Numbered from the stretch's first letter, positions 15,838-24,622 are shown. The stretch is DNA of 64,000 nt from Chloroflexota bacterium (GCA_022824865.1 JAJDZD010000053.1:1-64000), one strand, 5' to 3'. The notes: a model not told the origin generated them from the letters alone. Translations and numbers: made by a program.

Positions 15838-16476
15838 CTCCCCCCGCCTGCGTCGGCTCCACCGGGTCGCCGATACCCCGACTTCGCCCTGAAACTTGCC
15901 CCTCGTATGCAGCAAGTGTACACTAGCGGGAGACCGCACACAACCCTCACCCGGAGGTCCCCCTGCTCCCTCCCCCAATCCCCATTCCGCGATCACCGGC
16001 GCCTGATTCGACTGTCCCTGCCAAGTCGTCCAGTCCCCTGGTCCCAATCCGTCTCCTCCTCTGCCTGCTTCAATCCCTGCTCAACCTCAACCTCATCCCG
16101 TTCTCGCTCCCTTTGCCCCCGCCCGTGCCACGCCCCGCACCCCACACCATCACCCTCATCCCGTCCGCATTGAGTTCCTCAGCCACCCCCACACCCCCAC
16201 CAGCCGCCCCGTCCCGCGCCCGGCCCGGCCCAAAATCCCCAAATTCCTCCCGCCCCACCACGCCCCAAACCCCGCCAAAATGCACCCCGCCGCACCTCAA
16301 GAGTTTTTTGGAAAAAACTCTTAATGCGCGCGAGACCGCCCATTCCGCCCCCCTCCCCGGTCCGGTCCCGCCGCCGTCTGCGCTCTCCCCGCCTCCCTTC
16401 TTCCCTCTCACTGCTCACTCCTGTGCCCTCGCTCCTCGCCATCCCCCTACACTGCCTCCCGAGTCCGGGCGGTCTC
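15838..16476. other. 640-bp gene-free, C-rich intergenic region
   Basis: The plus strand is strongly C-rich, and frames through it give only Pro/Ser/Arg low-complexity sequence. The only clear structure is the palindrome at 16299-16322. Confidence 0.5.
16299..16322. terminator. AT-rich perfect palindrome, possible terminator
   Basis: AAGAGTTTTTT (16299-16309), GG, then AAAAAACTCTT (16312-16322): 11-bp arms with a 2-nt spacer in an otherwise GC-rich region. It could form a hairpin with a short loop on either strand. It lies 460 nt past the membrane protein gene, so the terminator role is uncertain. Confidence 0.35.
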
Positions 16477-16509
16477 AGGCATTGCCACCACGCAATGCCT
16501 CGCTAGGCT
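16477..16509 (+). promoter_or_regulatory. promoter of the ABC-2 operon with overlapping palindromic operator
   Basis: A -35 TTGCCA (16482-16487), 16-bp spacer and -10 TAGGCT (16504-16509) lie 6 nt before ATG 16516, indicating a leaderless transcript. A perfect inverted repeat, AGGCATTGC-caccac-GCAATGCCT (16477-16500), covers the -35 and spacer. This placement suggests a repressor site rather than an RNA hairpin. Confidence 0.55.
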
Positions 16510-16515
16510 GAACGC

Positions 16516-17499
16516 ATGCCCCCCGATGTCTCCGTCCGCCAGCTCGTCAAGCACTACGTCGTCCCCGAACGCGCCGGCGGCCTCCGCGCCTCCTTCCGCA
16601 GCGTCCTCCGCCGCAAGCACCGCCTCGTCCGCGCCGTCGACGGCATCTCGTTCGAGGTCGACCGCGGCGAAGTCGTCGGCTTCCTCGGCCCCAACGGCGC
16701 CGGCAAAACCACCGCCCTCAAAGTCCTCAGCGGCCTGCTCCACCCCACCGACGGCCAGGTCGACGTCCTCGGCTACACCCCCTGGGACCGCCGCGCCGAA
16801 TACCTCTCCCGCATCACCCTCATCATGGGCCAGCGCCAGCAGCTCTTCTGGGACCTCCCCGCCGCCGATTCCTTCCTCGTCAACAAGGCCGTCTTCGGCA
16901 TCAACGACGCCGTCTACAAGCGCACCGTCGACCTTCTGACCGATCTGCTCGACCTTGGCGACCTCCTCACCAAGCCCGTCCGCCAGCTATCCCTCGGCGA
17001 ACGCATGAAGGTCGAACTCGCCGCCGGCCTGCTGCACACGCCCCGCGTGCTCTTCCTGGACGAGCCCACCATCGGCCTCGACGTCACCATGCAGCAGCGC
17101 ATCCGCGAGTTCGTCACCGCCTACAACGCCGAAACCGGCGCTACCGTCCTCCTCACCAGCCACTACATGGCCGACGTCAAGGCCCTGGCCCGCCGCGTCA
17201 TCGTCATCGATCAAGGCCAGTTGCTCTACGACGGCGCCCTCGCGGGCCTCGTACAACGCTACGCCCCCCACAAGACCATCACCGTCCACCTCGAGCGCGA
17301 GGCCGACCTCCCCGACCTCAACGGCCAGGCCGAACTCCTAAGCGTCGACGGCCTCCAGGTCACCGTCCGCGCCGGCAAGGACGACGCCCCCGAAGTCACC
17401 GGCCGCCTGCTCACCCAACTCCCCATCGCCGACCTCAGCGTCGAGGACCCGCCCCTCGAGGAGGTCATCGACCAGGTCTTCCGCGGAGAAGGCCCGTGA
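16516..17499 (+). CDS. ABC-2 type transporter ATP-binding protein
   Basis: This 327-aa NatA-like ATPase energises the two membrane proteins encoded next to it. Walker A GPNGAGKTT is at 58-66. The signature LSLGERMK, Walker B RVLFLDEPT and the switch His (TSHYMADV) are all present. The ~75-residue C-terminal extension after the ATPase core is usual in this subgroup. The stop overlaps the GTG of the first permease (GTGA). The system is a three-gene exporter of the ABC-2 family; the substrate (drug, lipid or polysaccharide) cannot be told. The leaderless promoter at 16504 carries a palindromic operator. Confidence 0.9.
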   Translation: MPPDVSVRQLVKHYVVPERAGGLRASFRSVLRRKHRLVRAVDGISFEVDRGEVVGFLGPNGAGKTTALKVLSGLLHPTDGQVDVLGYTPWDRRAEYLSRITLIMGQRQQLFWDLPAADSFLVNKAVFGINDAVYKRTVDLLTDLLDLGDLLTKPVRQLSLGERMKVELAAGLLHTPRVLFLDEPTIGLDVTMQQRIREFVTAYNAETGATVLLTSHYMADVKALARRVIVIDQGQLLYDGALAGLVQRYAPHKTITVHLEREADLPDLNGQAELLSVDGLQVTVRAGKDDAPEVTGRLLTQLPIADLSVEDPPLEEVIDQVFRGEGP

Positions 17500-18302
17500 C
17501 CATCCGCCGCGCCACCCTGGCCGGCGCGCTCGCCCTAACCCGCGCCGAAGTCGCCGACATGTTCCAGTACCGGGTGGTGCTCTTCTTGTACTCCCTCTGG
17601 GAAGTCGTCCACCCCATCGTCTACCTGGCCGTCTGGGGCGCCATTGCCGGCGAAGGCGATGTCGGCGGCCTGCGCCTCAGCGACTTCGCCGCCTATTACC
17701 TCACCTTCATGCTCGTGTCTCATGTCACGGCGGCCATCGAGATCTACACCTTCGGCCCGATGATCCAGCAGGGCGAACTCTCGCCCCACCTGCTCCGCCC
17801 CATGAACCCCGTCTGGGTCGCCGCCGCCCGCAACATCTCTTACAAGAGCGTCAGCATGCTGCTGCTCATCCCCGTCTGGATCGGCCTCGTCATCATCCTG
17901 CGCCCCTCATTCACCGTCACAGCCGGCAGCACGGCCCTGTTCGTCGTATCGCTGGTCGTGGCCGCGCTTCTCTCATTCCTCGTGGGAACCACCTTCGCTC
18001 TCCTGGCCTTCTGGACCACCCGTTCGTTCTCCTTCTGGGAGATCTGGATCGGCCTCACTTTCCTTCTCGGCGGCCAGGTCGCGCCGGTCGAACTTCTCCC
18101 CGGCTTCGTCCAGAACCTCGCCACCGCCCTCCCAATGCGCTACACCCTCGGCTTCCCCATCGAGGTCCTGCTCAACCGCCTCGACGCCGGCGAGCTGGCC
18201 CTCGGTTTCGCCCTTCAGTTCGCCTGGCTCATCGCCGCCGCCCTGATCGTCCGCACCGTCTGGCGCGCCGGCATCCGCCAGTACTCCGCCGTGGGCGCCT
18301 GA
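17496..18302 (+). CDS. ABC-2 type permease, first subunit
   Basis: This 268-aa membrane protein has about six transmembrane helices and starts at the GTG overlapping the ATPase stop. Its general layout is that of the ABC2_membrane_6/DUF990 group: an N-terminal amphipathic segment, VVLFLYSLWEVVHPIVYLAVW, then FTVTAGSTALFVVSLVVAAL and LLGGQVAPVELLPGFVQ. The last motif (QVAPVELLPGF, preceding the final helices) is typical. It should form a heterodimeric channel with the next product, 2 nt downstream. Confidence 0.85.
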   Translation: MTIRRATLAGALALTRAEVADMFQYRVVLFLYSLWEVVHPIVYLAVWGAIAGEGDVGGLRLSDFAAYYLTFMLVSHVTAAIEIYTFGPMIQQGELSPHLLRPMNPVWVAAARNISYKSVSMLLLIPVWIGLVIILRPSFTVTAGSTALFVVSLVVAALLSFLVGTTFALLAFWTTRSFSFWEIWIGLTFLLGGQVAPVELLPGFVQNLATALPMRYTLGFPIEVLLNRLDAGELALGFALQFAWLIAAALIVRTVWRAGIRQYSAVGA

Positions 18303-18304
18303 CC

Positions 18305-19090
18305 ATGCGCATCCTCCGCATCGTCTCCGCCTTCCTGCGGGCGGCGATCCTCAAGGAAACCGCCTACCGCGCCGAACTCGTCGGCAACCTCTTCCGCAGC
18401 GTTATCGGCATCGCCGTGGCCGTCGGCGGCCTGGCCGTCGTGTTTTCCCACACCAGCGAACTCAGCGGCTGGCGCCTCGAGCAGGCCATGGTCCTGCTCG
18501 GTGTCTACTACCTGGTTCAGGGGATCGTCCAGACCGCCCTCAGCCCCAGCCTCAACGAGGTCGTCAGCGAAGTCCGCAAGGGCACCTTCGACTATGTCTT
18601 GCTGAAGCCCGTCCCCTCGCTGCTGCTCTCCAGCACCCGTCGTTTCGTCGTCTGGCACGTCGCCGACGTGATGCTGGGCGGAGCAATCATCGCCATCGGA
18701 CTGATCCGCCTGGAAGCCCAGATCACTTTCGGCGTCGCCGCCGTCTTCGTCGGTGTCATGGTGGGCGGCGTCGCCATCGTGTTCTCGATCTGGCTGGCGC
18801 TCACCACGCTGGTCTTCTGGTTCGTGCGCGTCGAGAACATCACCATGATCTTCCAGCTCTTCTTCGACACCGGCCGCTACCCCGTCGAGATTTACCCCTT
18901 CTGGCTCCGCCAGTTGCTGACCTTCGTCTTCCCTGTCGCATTCATCACCACCGTCCCCGCCCAGACCATCACCGGCCGCGAACCGCTGGTCGCCATCTGG
19001 CTGGCGCCCCTTATCGGCGTCCTCGCGCTGCTGGCCGCCGCCCGCTTCTGGCGCATCGGCCTCAGCCGCTACACCAGCGCCTCAAGCTGA
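18305..19090 (+). CDS. ABC-2 type permease, second subunit
   Basis: This 261-aa membrane protein is of the ABC2_membrane_6 (DUF990) type, with about six helices, and is paralogous in layout to the preceding permease. Family-like phrases include FDYVLLKPVPSLLLSSTRRF and GRYPVEIYPFWLRQLLTFVFP, followed by VPAQTITGR. It is the last gene of the operon. Its 3' end overlaps by 9 nt the convergent uracil-DNA glycosylase gene on the other strand. Confidence 0.85.
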   Translation: MRILRIVSAFLRAAILKETAYRAELVGNLFRSVIGIAVAVGGLAVVFSHTSELSGWRLEQAMVLLGVYYLVQGIVQTALSPSLNEVVSEVRKGTFDYVLLKPVPSLLLSSTRRFVVWHVADVMLGGAIIAIGLIRLEAQITFGVAAVFVGVMVGGVAIVFSIWLALTTLVFWFVRVENITMIFQLFFDTGRYPVEIYPFWLRQLLTFVFPVAFITTVPAQTITGREPLVAIWLAPLIGVLALLAAARFWRIGLSRYTSASS

Positions 19091-19768
19091 ACTCGCGGCC
19101 AACTCGCGAGCCCGAACCAGCACCGCGTCCAACATCGGCGGCGTCAGCCGCCCCGTAAACGTGTTCTGCTGGCTCGGGTGGTACGCCCCCAGCAACGTCC
19201 ACTCCTCAACCGCCGCTTCCACCCCGTGCCCAAACCTCGGCGCCGGCCGAGGCACTGTCAGTCCCCGCTCTCTGAACACCCGCAGCAACTGCCGCCACGC
19301 CTCCCCACCCAGCGCCACCGCCACCCGAGCATTCGCCAACAGATCCAACTCGGCCTCCAGCCACCGCTGGCACTCCGCGCGCTCCTCGGCCGTCGGCCGG
19401 TTCGCCGGCGGCGCGCACCGCACGATCGCCGTCACAAACGCATCGCGCAGTTCCATTCCGTCGCCCCGGCGCCGGCTCTCCGCTTGGCTCGCAAATCCCG
19501 CGCGATGCAGCGCCCCAAACAGGAAATCCCCCGACCTATCCCCCGTAAACACCCGTCCGGTCCGGTTCCCCCCGTGCGCCGCCGGCGCCAGCCCGACCAG
19601 CAGCACCCGAGCTTCCGGATCGCCAAACCCCGCAACCGGCCGACCCCAGTATGTTTGGTCGCGATAGGCTGCCCGCTTCGTCCGCGCCACCTCCTCCCGC
19701 CAGGCCACAAGCCGCGCACACCGGCGACAGCCATGTATCTGCCCCTCCAGCGCCGCCAGTTCGCTCAC
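19082..19768 (-). CDS. type 5 uracil-DNA glycosylase (UdgB-like)
   Basis: This 228-aa Fe-S uracil-DNA glycosylase removes uracil, and often hypoxanthine, from DNA. The cluster ligands Cys14, Cys17, Cys118 and Cys133 are all present. The motif-1 region GLAPAAHGGNRTGRVFTGD lacks the catalytic Asp or Asn of family 1, as is normal for family 5. The C-terminal AYHPSQQNTFTGRLT loop is conserved. The ATG overlaps the stop of the upstream hydrolase gene by 4 nt. Family 5 enzymes are common in GC-rich and thermophilic lineages, where deamination load is high. Confidence 0.88.
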   Translation of the reverse strand: MSELAALEGQIHGCRRCARLVAWREEVARTKRAAYRDQTYWGRPVAGFGDPEARVLLVGLAPAAHGGNRTGRVFTGDRSGDFLFGALHRAGFASQAESRRRGDGMELRDAFVTAIVRCAPPANRPTAEERAECQRWLEAELDLLANARVAVALGGEAWRQLLRVFRERGLTVPRPAPRFGHGVEAAVEEWTLLGAYHPSQQNTFTGRLTPPMLDAVLVRARELAASSA

Positions 19769-20694
19769 GCCGCCGCGGCCGCCCTCGTCACTCGCTCCAG
19801 GAACGGCCGCGCCAGCGCCAGCAATTCACCCGGTCGCTCCTCCTGCACCAGGTGTCCTGCCATCTCGACGATCCGGATTTCCGCATCGCGAAACTGCTCC
19901 GCCAGCGCCTCCGCCTGCGACGAAGCCGCGGTTCGGTCTGCCTCCCCCCAAACCAGCAGCACCGGACACCGCGTCGCGGCAATGGCGTCTTCATAGTCCG
20001 ATGGATCCACCCCCCGCAGCATCGCCGGCAGCGCCTCAAAGAACCCGGGACTTCCGTACGGCAGGTACTGCCGGTCCACGTCAGCCTCCGTTGTTGCCCA
20101 GGCGTCGTACCGTCCCAGCATCTGCCCCACGCGCACGTACCAGCGTTGCGCATACAGCCGCCGCGCCATCGCCGCCGAAGCCCCTGGCATCAGCTTCCCG
20201 AGCTTGATCGACCAGCGGATGTACCGACCGGCAACCAGGAACGGATCGACAAGCAACAGGCCAAGCACGCGCTCCGGGTGCAATGCGGCCAGGGACACCG
20301 CCGCCTGCGCGCCGGCGGAGCTTGCCACCAGGACAACTCGCGACAGCTGGTGCTCGTCCAGCCACTCCCCCAGTCGGTCCGCCTGCGCCTCGCCGTCATA
20401 CCGCGCATCCGCCGGCTTGTCGGACAGGCCGTGTCCCAGCGGATCCAGCCAGTGCACCCGGTACTCACGCGCCAGCGCCGGCGTAACAAACTCCCAGGTC
20501 TGTGAATTTCCGGCGAACCCTGGCAGCAGAACCAGGTCGGGTCCGGCGCCGAAACTGCGGCTATACACGCGGCCCTCACGCAGCGGCGTGCGGTGCCCGT
20601 CCTCCAGGTGGTCCGTGATGTCATACGGTTCCGGACGGCCGCGAAAGGCAAACCACGCCGCCGCCACTGCCGCGGCCAGCGCCAGCTTTCTCAC
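19765..20694 (-). CDS. alpha/beta hydrolase with N-terminal membrane anchor
   Basis: The product is 309 aa. The start is set at GTG 20694 because GGGAG lies 7 nt upstream; a longer open frame runs into rpsF and lacks such support. The N terminus (VRKLALAAAVAAAWFAFRG) is a signal anchor. The hydrolase core shows LVLLPGFAGNSQTWEF, the nucleophile elbow VASSAGAQAAVSLA (Ser in SSAGA) and an acid region around VWGEADRT. The C-terminal His is in EMAGHLVQEERP. The oxyanion and nucleophile motifs suggest an esterase or lipase-like enzyme; the substrate is unknown. It is translationally coupled to the glycosylase gene. Confidence 0.82.
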   Translation of the reverse strand: MRKLALAAAVAAAWFAFRGRPEPYDITDHLEDGHRTPLREGRVYSRSFGAGPDLVLLPGFAGNSQTWEFVTPALAREYRVHWLDPLGHGLSDKPADARYDGEAQADRLGEWLDEHQLSRVVLVASSAGAQAAVSLAALHPERVLGLLLVDPFLVAGRYIRWSIKLGKLMPGASAAMARRLYAQRWYVRVGQMLGRYDAWATTEADVDRQYLPYGSPGFFEALPAMLRGVDPSDYEDAIAATRCPVLLVWGEADRTAASSQAEALAEQFRDAEIRIVEMAGHLVQEERPGELLALARPFLERVTRAAAAA

Positions 20695-20732
20695 GCAGAA
20701 TCTCCCTGGGTCGCCACTACCTCTCCCTATGC

Positions 20733-20738
20733 TAGGCT
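20733..20738 (+). promoter_or_regulatory. putative -10 box (TAGGCT) of the rpsF operon
   Basis: TAGGCT in the context tatgcTAGGCT, 71 nt before the GTG of rpsF, leaving a leader of about 65 nt. S6:S18 autoregulatory leaders exist in other bacteria, but no specific fold could be established here. Confidence 0.4.
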
Positions 20739-20809
20739 GCGACTTCGCAGCCCGTCGCGCCGGGCCCGCCGTTGCGCGACGCAAACCACCTACTGAGAAC
20801 AGCCCGCCT

Positions 20810-21142
20810 GTGCGCACTTACGAGCTTGTGGTGATCTACGGGGTCGAGCAAGTCCCCGAACTCACTGCCGCCCACATTGACGCCGTAACCGAACGCATCA
20901 GCGCGCACGGTGGCGAAGTCGATACCGCCAACACCTGGGGCCGCCGCAAATTCGCCTACCCCATCAAGAAGCAGCGTGAGGGGCATTACGTCCTCCTCAA
21001 GTTCACCATCGACCCCGCCAACATCGGCGAGCTTGAGGCCTCCCTGCGCCTTGTCGAAGACGTCACCCGCTTCCTTATCGTCGCCGAAGATCCCGAAGTG
21101 GCCGCCTACGAAGCCAAGCAACTGGCCGAGCTTCATCGGTGA
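20810..21142 (+). CDS. rpsF: 30S ribosomal protein S6
   Basis: The 110-aa product starts at GTG 20810 (VRTYELVVIYGVEQVPEL). The S6 signature region GGEVDTANTWGRRKFAYPIK and the FTIDPANIGELEASLRL helix are intact. S6 binds 16S rRNA together with S18. It is the first gene of the universal rpsF-ssb-rpsR cluster. The TGA overlaps the ssb GTG by 4 nt, so translation is coupled. Confidence 0.95.
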   Translation: MRTYELVVIYGVEQVPELTAAHIDAVTERISAHGGEVDTANTWGRRKFAYPIKKQREGHYVLLKFTIDPANIGELEASLRLVEDVTRFLIVAEDPEVAAYEAKQLAELHR

Positions 21143-21621
21143 CCGACCAAAGCGGCCAGCGCCGCGGTCGCTCGCGAGGACTCAATCGCGTGCAGATCAT
21201 CGGCAACCTGGGGCGCGATCCGGAGATGCGCTTCACCCAGGGTGGCACGCCCGTCACCAACTTTTCCGTCGCTGTCAGCCGCAGTTGGCAATCGCGTGAC
21301 GGCGAGATGCGCGAAGAAACGGAATGGTTCCGTGTTGTCGCCTGGACTCGTCTGGCCGAGATTGCCAACGAATACCTGCGCCGTGGTTCCAAGGTCTATG
21401 TCGAAGGCCGCTTGGCCACCCGCACGTGGCAGGACCGCGAAGGCAACGAGCGCACAACGACGGAACTCGTTGCCCAGGAGATGATCATGTTGGGTGGGCG
21501 TGAAGAAGGCCCACGGCGCGACGACTACGATGGCCAGCGCGGCGGCTATGCTGGTGGCCAGCCTGCCGGACGCTCGGCGGATCAGGACGACGAAATCAGC
21601 CCCGACGACCTGCCGTTCTGA
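21139..21621 (+). CDS. ssb: single-stranded DNA-binding protein
   Basis: The 160-aa product has an OB-fold at ~12-115 ([51 protein letters not shown]). A short Gly/Arg-rich linker follows, then the acidic tip [11 protein letters not shown] that recruits partner proteins. It lies between rpsF and rpsR as in most bacteria. The start is GTG within the GTGA overlap. Confidence 0.95.
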   Translation: MTDQSGQRRGRSRGLNRVQIIGNLGRDPEMRFTQGGTPVTNFSVAVSRSWQSRDGEMREETEWFRVVAWTRLAEIANEYLRRGSKVYVEGRLATRTWQDREGNERTTTELVAQEMIMLGGREEGPRRDDYDGQRGGYAGGQPAGRSADQDDEISPDDLPF

Positions 21622-21647
21622 CGGCGTGTGAAACAGGAACAGGTTTG

Positions 21648-22037
21648 ATGACCCAGGACGGCCAGACAACGCAGGAAACGACCACAGAGGAACCACGTGG
21701 CGGCGCGTCGGGAGACGGCCCGCGCGGAGGCGGCCCCCGTGGTGGAGGCGGCCCTCGCGGCGGCGGTGGCCCCCGAGGCGGCGGCGGACGTGGTCGCGGC
21801 CGCGGGCGTGGGCGCGGCTTCCGGCGTCGCGGCGACTACTTCAAGCAGACCGGCGAGCCCATCGACTACAAGAACTCCCAACTGCTGCGTCGCTTCATCG
21901 CCGACAGCGGCCGCATTGAGTCACGCCGCAAGACCGGGATAACAGCCAAGAACCAGCGCAAGCTGGCGATTGCCATCAAGCGCGCCCGCTACCTGGGGCT
22001 CCTGCCCTACATCGTGCGGCGCCGCCTCCGCGGCTAG
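21648..22037 (+). CDS. rpsR: 30S ribosomal protein S18 with RGG-rich N-terminal extension
   Basis: The 129-aa product is much longer than the usual ~75-90 aa. The C-terminal ~75 residues are canonical S18 ([20 protein letters not shown], then [20 protein letters not shown]). The first ~55 residues are a low-complexity run of PRGGG, RGRG and similar units, an RNA-binding-like RGG tract. The start is ATG 21648, with a TTG immediately before it, and a purine-rich GGAACAGG lies upstream. The frame and composition are continuous, so the extension is genuine coding sequence. Confidence 0.93.
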   Translation: MTQDGQTTQETTTEEPRGGASGDGPRGGGPRGGGGPRGGGGPRGGGGRGRGRGRGRGFRRRGDYFKQTGEPIDYKNSQLLRRFIADSGRIESRRKTGITAKNQRKLAIAIKRARYLGLLPYIVRRRLRG

Positions 22038-22055
22038 CCTCAGGCCGCCGCGCGG

Positions 22056-23162
22056 ATGTCCCCGCGCACCAGGGCCCAGCGCCGTCGTGCCCAACGCGAC
22101 CGCCGGCGTGCCGCGCGCAAACCCGTCCAGGCCCACGTCCGCTGGCGGGACGTCCCAAACTCGGTCCGCGACTGGAGCGAACTGACCCGCGCCCAACGTA
22201 CCGCCGCGACAGCCAAGATCGTGGCCGTTGCCGCCACCCTCATCCTCTCGGTCGTAAGTGCCCTGATCGGCGTCGCACTCTACGGCGAACTCGTCGTGCG
22301 GCCCGCGGAGCCGGTCTCCACGGTCAACGGCGAACCGATTCCCGCATCGCGCTACGCCGACTTTATGGCCCTGCGCCGGTTCGAACTAAGTCGCGAGCTT
22401 GCTGACGCACCAACCTCCACCGATCCCCGCGACCCCAGTCACCCCCAGGCCCAACTCTCCACCCTCACCATCAGCGCCGTAACCGAACTCACGAACGCGC
22501 AACTCATGCGTGCCGAAGCGGCGGCCCTGGGCGTGCGGATCGATGAGCATGCGGTCAATGTGGCGCTATACGACTTCGTCAGCGGTCCTGGCGAGATCGC
22601 CGACGACTTCGACTACAGCACCGCGTTTGCCGAAATCCGCGATCAAACCCAGCTTGACTCCCGCACCATTCGCAGCGTCATCGCCGACCGCGCGCTGGCA
22701 GACGCCGTGGCCGACCATCTGGCCGCCGGTCTGGACCCCGCGCCCGAGCAGATTCGCGCCTCGCAGATTGTCGTCCCCACTGAGGAAGCCGCCGAGACCG
22801 TGATCGCGCGGTTGGACGCATATCAGCCGTTCGAGCTTGTCGCTGAACAGGTATCCACCGACGCTAACAGCGCCCCCGACGGCGGCGAACTTGGCTGGCT
22901 GCCCCGCGGCCTGATGCCGGACGCCTGGGACGAGGCCGCCTTCGCCCTTCGACCGGGGGGGCGCAGCCAACCCATCTCCACCCCACAGGGCTGGCATGTG
23001 ATTCTCGTCCACGAGCAGTCCGAATCGCGCCAACTCGATCCCGAAGCCGCCGAGAGCCGCCGCCAGATCACCTACGACAACTGGCTCCAAACCCTGCGCA
23101 CCGCCGCCGATGTCGAATTCCTCCTGACGCCCGAAATCATCGACTGGGCCACTCGGCGCTAG
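22056..23162 (+). CDS. membrane-anchored parvulin-type peptidyl-prolyl isomerase
   Basis: The product is 368 aa. A very basic cytoplasmic N terminus (residues 1-45) precedes one transmembrane helix at ~50-75. A SurA/PrsA-like N-terminal chaperone region follows, then a PpiC-type rotamase domain at about 225-310 (IRASQIVVPTEEAAETVIAR, DGGELGWLPRGLMPDAWDEA, ISTPQGWHVILVHE). It should assist folding of exported proteins outside the membrane. It begins 18 nt after rpsR, so it may be cotranscribed with the ribosomal cluster. A MITE-like element starts 15 nt after its stop. Confidence 0.88.
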   Translation: MSPRTRAQRRRAQRDRRRAARKPVQAHVRWRDVPNSVRDWSELTRAQRTAATAKIVAVAATLILSVVSALIGVALYGELVVRPAEPVSTVNGEPIPASRYADFMALRRFELSRELADAPTSTDPRDPSHPQAQLSTLTISAVTELTNAQLMRAEAAALGVRIDEHAVNVALYDFVSGPGEIADDFDYSTAFAEIRDQTQLDSRTIRSVIADRALADAVADHLAAGLDPAPEQIRASQIVVPTEEAAETVIARLDAYQPFELVAEQVSTDANSAPDGGELGWLPRGLMPDAWDEAAFALRPGGRSQPISTPQGWHVILVHEQSESRQLDPEAAESRRQITYDNWLQTLRTAADVEFLLTPEIIDWATRR

Positions 23163-23177
23163 GCGTCTGGCTCAGTA

Positions 23178-23338
23178 GAGACCTTTGCGCAACCCGAGAA
23201 GCGGGTGTGCGATGTCAATCTCCTCAAGCGGGCGCTGTTCTTTCCCCTCTCCCACGGGAGAGGAGACTTCTGGCGCCCGCGCCAGAAGGAAGGTGAGGGG
23301 TCTTCCGGGCACCCAGGCCCGGGTTACGCAAAGCTCTC
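23178..23338. repeat. MITE-like element, copy B (161 bp)
   Basis: Left end GAGACCTTTGCGCAACCC (23178-23195); right end GGGTTACGCAAAGCTCTC (23321-23338). Both sides are flanked by TCAGTA (23172-23177 and 23339-23344), a plausible 6-bp target-site duplication. The interior has a GGCGCCCGCGCC-like hairpin and the CCCCTCTCCC/GGGAGAGG palindrome. No coding sequence. Confidence 0.72.
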
Positions 23339-23363
23339 TCAGTAGCCTCCACGTCCTGCGCGC

Positions 23364-24557
23364 CTACGAGCCCGCCGCAGCCGCCGGCGCGTCGACCGGC
23401 ACGTCCCCCTTGCGGCGCACCAACGTGCTCAGAATCAGCGCCAGTACCGCCAGCCCGGCGCCGCCGATAAACGGCACCTGGTGCCCAAAGGCCTCCCACA
23501 GGATTCCGCCGGTCACTGGCAACGCCACCGCCGCCACGTGATTCATCGTTTGCCCCGCCACCAGGCTCGGACGCAAATCGTCCGGCGTCACCAGGATTCG
23601 TCGCAGATACGTCGTAATGCCCACCTCCGCGCTGAAGAACAGGTGGTCAAGGATGTACAGCACAAACAGCACGCCCAGCCACGGCACCACGGCGTAACCG
23701 ACAAATATCGCCGCCAAAGCGCCAAACGCAATCACCAGGATCGGCCGCTCGCCCACCCGGTCGATCAATCGTCCGAACACATAGGCGCCGCCGATTGACA
23801 CCATGCTGTTGATCAGCGCCAGGATCGTGATCGTCCGCACCGACACGCCGTAACTGTCAACCAGCAGAAAGATCGCAAATGTCATGAAGATATGGCGCCG
23901 ACCGCCATCCAGAAACGTCAACGCGTAGTACAGCCAGTAGCTCCGCCGCAAGACGATCCTGGGTGGCCGCCCGATCTTTCCCATCGAGCGCAGCTGCCAC
24001 ACCGCCAGCGCCGCCAGCGCCGCCACGCCGCCCGACAGCAGAAACAGCGGCCGGATGCCGGTCGCCAGCACCGTCACGGCCAGCAGTACCACCAGGATGC
24101 CAATCAGCTGCGCCCCCGCCATCAGCGACCGCAACTGCCCAAGCCGTCGCCCCTGCGTATCGACAGTACTCAGCCGCAACGCAATTGTGTTGGCCACCGG
24201 CCACCACAGGTGAAACCCGATGCTTTGCGTCAGCGAAAAGATGATCAACACCTCCATCGAATCCACGTGAAAGTAGTTGACATAACCAATGCACAGCAGC
24301 AACAGCGCAGCGGCGCCCACCACCGGCTCGGCGATCGTCATCAACGCCGCGCCCATCACGATCGTCAGCAAGCCGGGAACCTCGCGAATGGTCTCCAGCA
24401 GACCCAGCTCGCTGGGCCGGATCCCGATCTCCTCCACCAGGAAATTGGTGGACACGGTGATGAAGATCGAAAAAGCCAAGCCGAATCCGAACGCGGCCGC
24501 GGCCAGCCAGGCGAACGGCGGAATGTCGCGCCCGCCGAAAACGTTCAGATGGCGCAC
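23364..24557 (-). CDS. MFS transporter
   Basis: The product is 397 aa with 12 predicted transmembrane helices, from GTG 24557. The loop between helices 2 and 3 region reads EIGIRPSELGLLETIREVPG, and the second half has GRLIDRVGERPILV, an MFS-type loop motif. No substrate-specific signature is visible. The zinc-ribbon miniprotein gene (24623-24838) lies 65 nt upstream on the same strand and may share its promoter. Confidence 0.82.
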   Translation of the reverse strand: MRHLNVFGGRDIPPFAWLAAAAFGFGLAFSIFITVSTNFLVEEIGIRPSELGLLETIREVPGLLTIVMGAALMTIAEPVVGAAALLLLCIGYVNYFHVDSMEVLIIFSLTQSIGFHLWWPVANTIALRLSTVDTQGRRLGQLRSLMAGAQLIGILVVLLAVTVLATGIRPLFLLSGGVAALAALAVWQLRSMGKIGRPPRIVLRRSYWLYYALTFLDGGRRHIFMTFAIFLLVDSYGVSVRTITILALINSMVSIGGAYVFGRLIDRVGERPILVIAFGALAAIFVGYAVVPWLGVLFVLYILDHLFFSAEVGITTYLRRILVTPDDLRPSLVAGQTMNHVAAVALPVTGGILWEAFGHQVPFIGGAGLAVLALILSTLVRRKGDVPVDAPAAAAGS

Positions 24558-24622
24558 GTCAGTGGTTGGGCGCTGCCAGTGGCATTCGTGCCGAAGCCGA
24601 AACGGGGCCTGGCGTCAGCGCC

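Noticed and set aside
16113-16511. 132-codon Pro/Ser-rich plus-strand frame before the ABC-2 operon
   Set aside because: Low-complexity sequence from a C-rich region, overlapping the promoter of the next gene; no domain or start signal.
20695-20817. 41-codon N-terminal extension of the alpha/beta hydrolase
   Set aside because: It runs across the divergent rpsF leader and start; the GTG at 20694 has a good ribosome site and begins a signal anchor.
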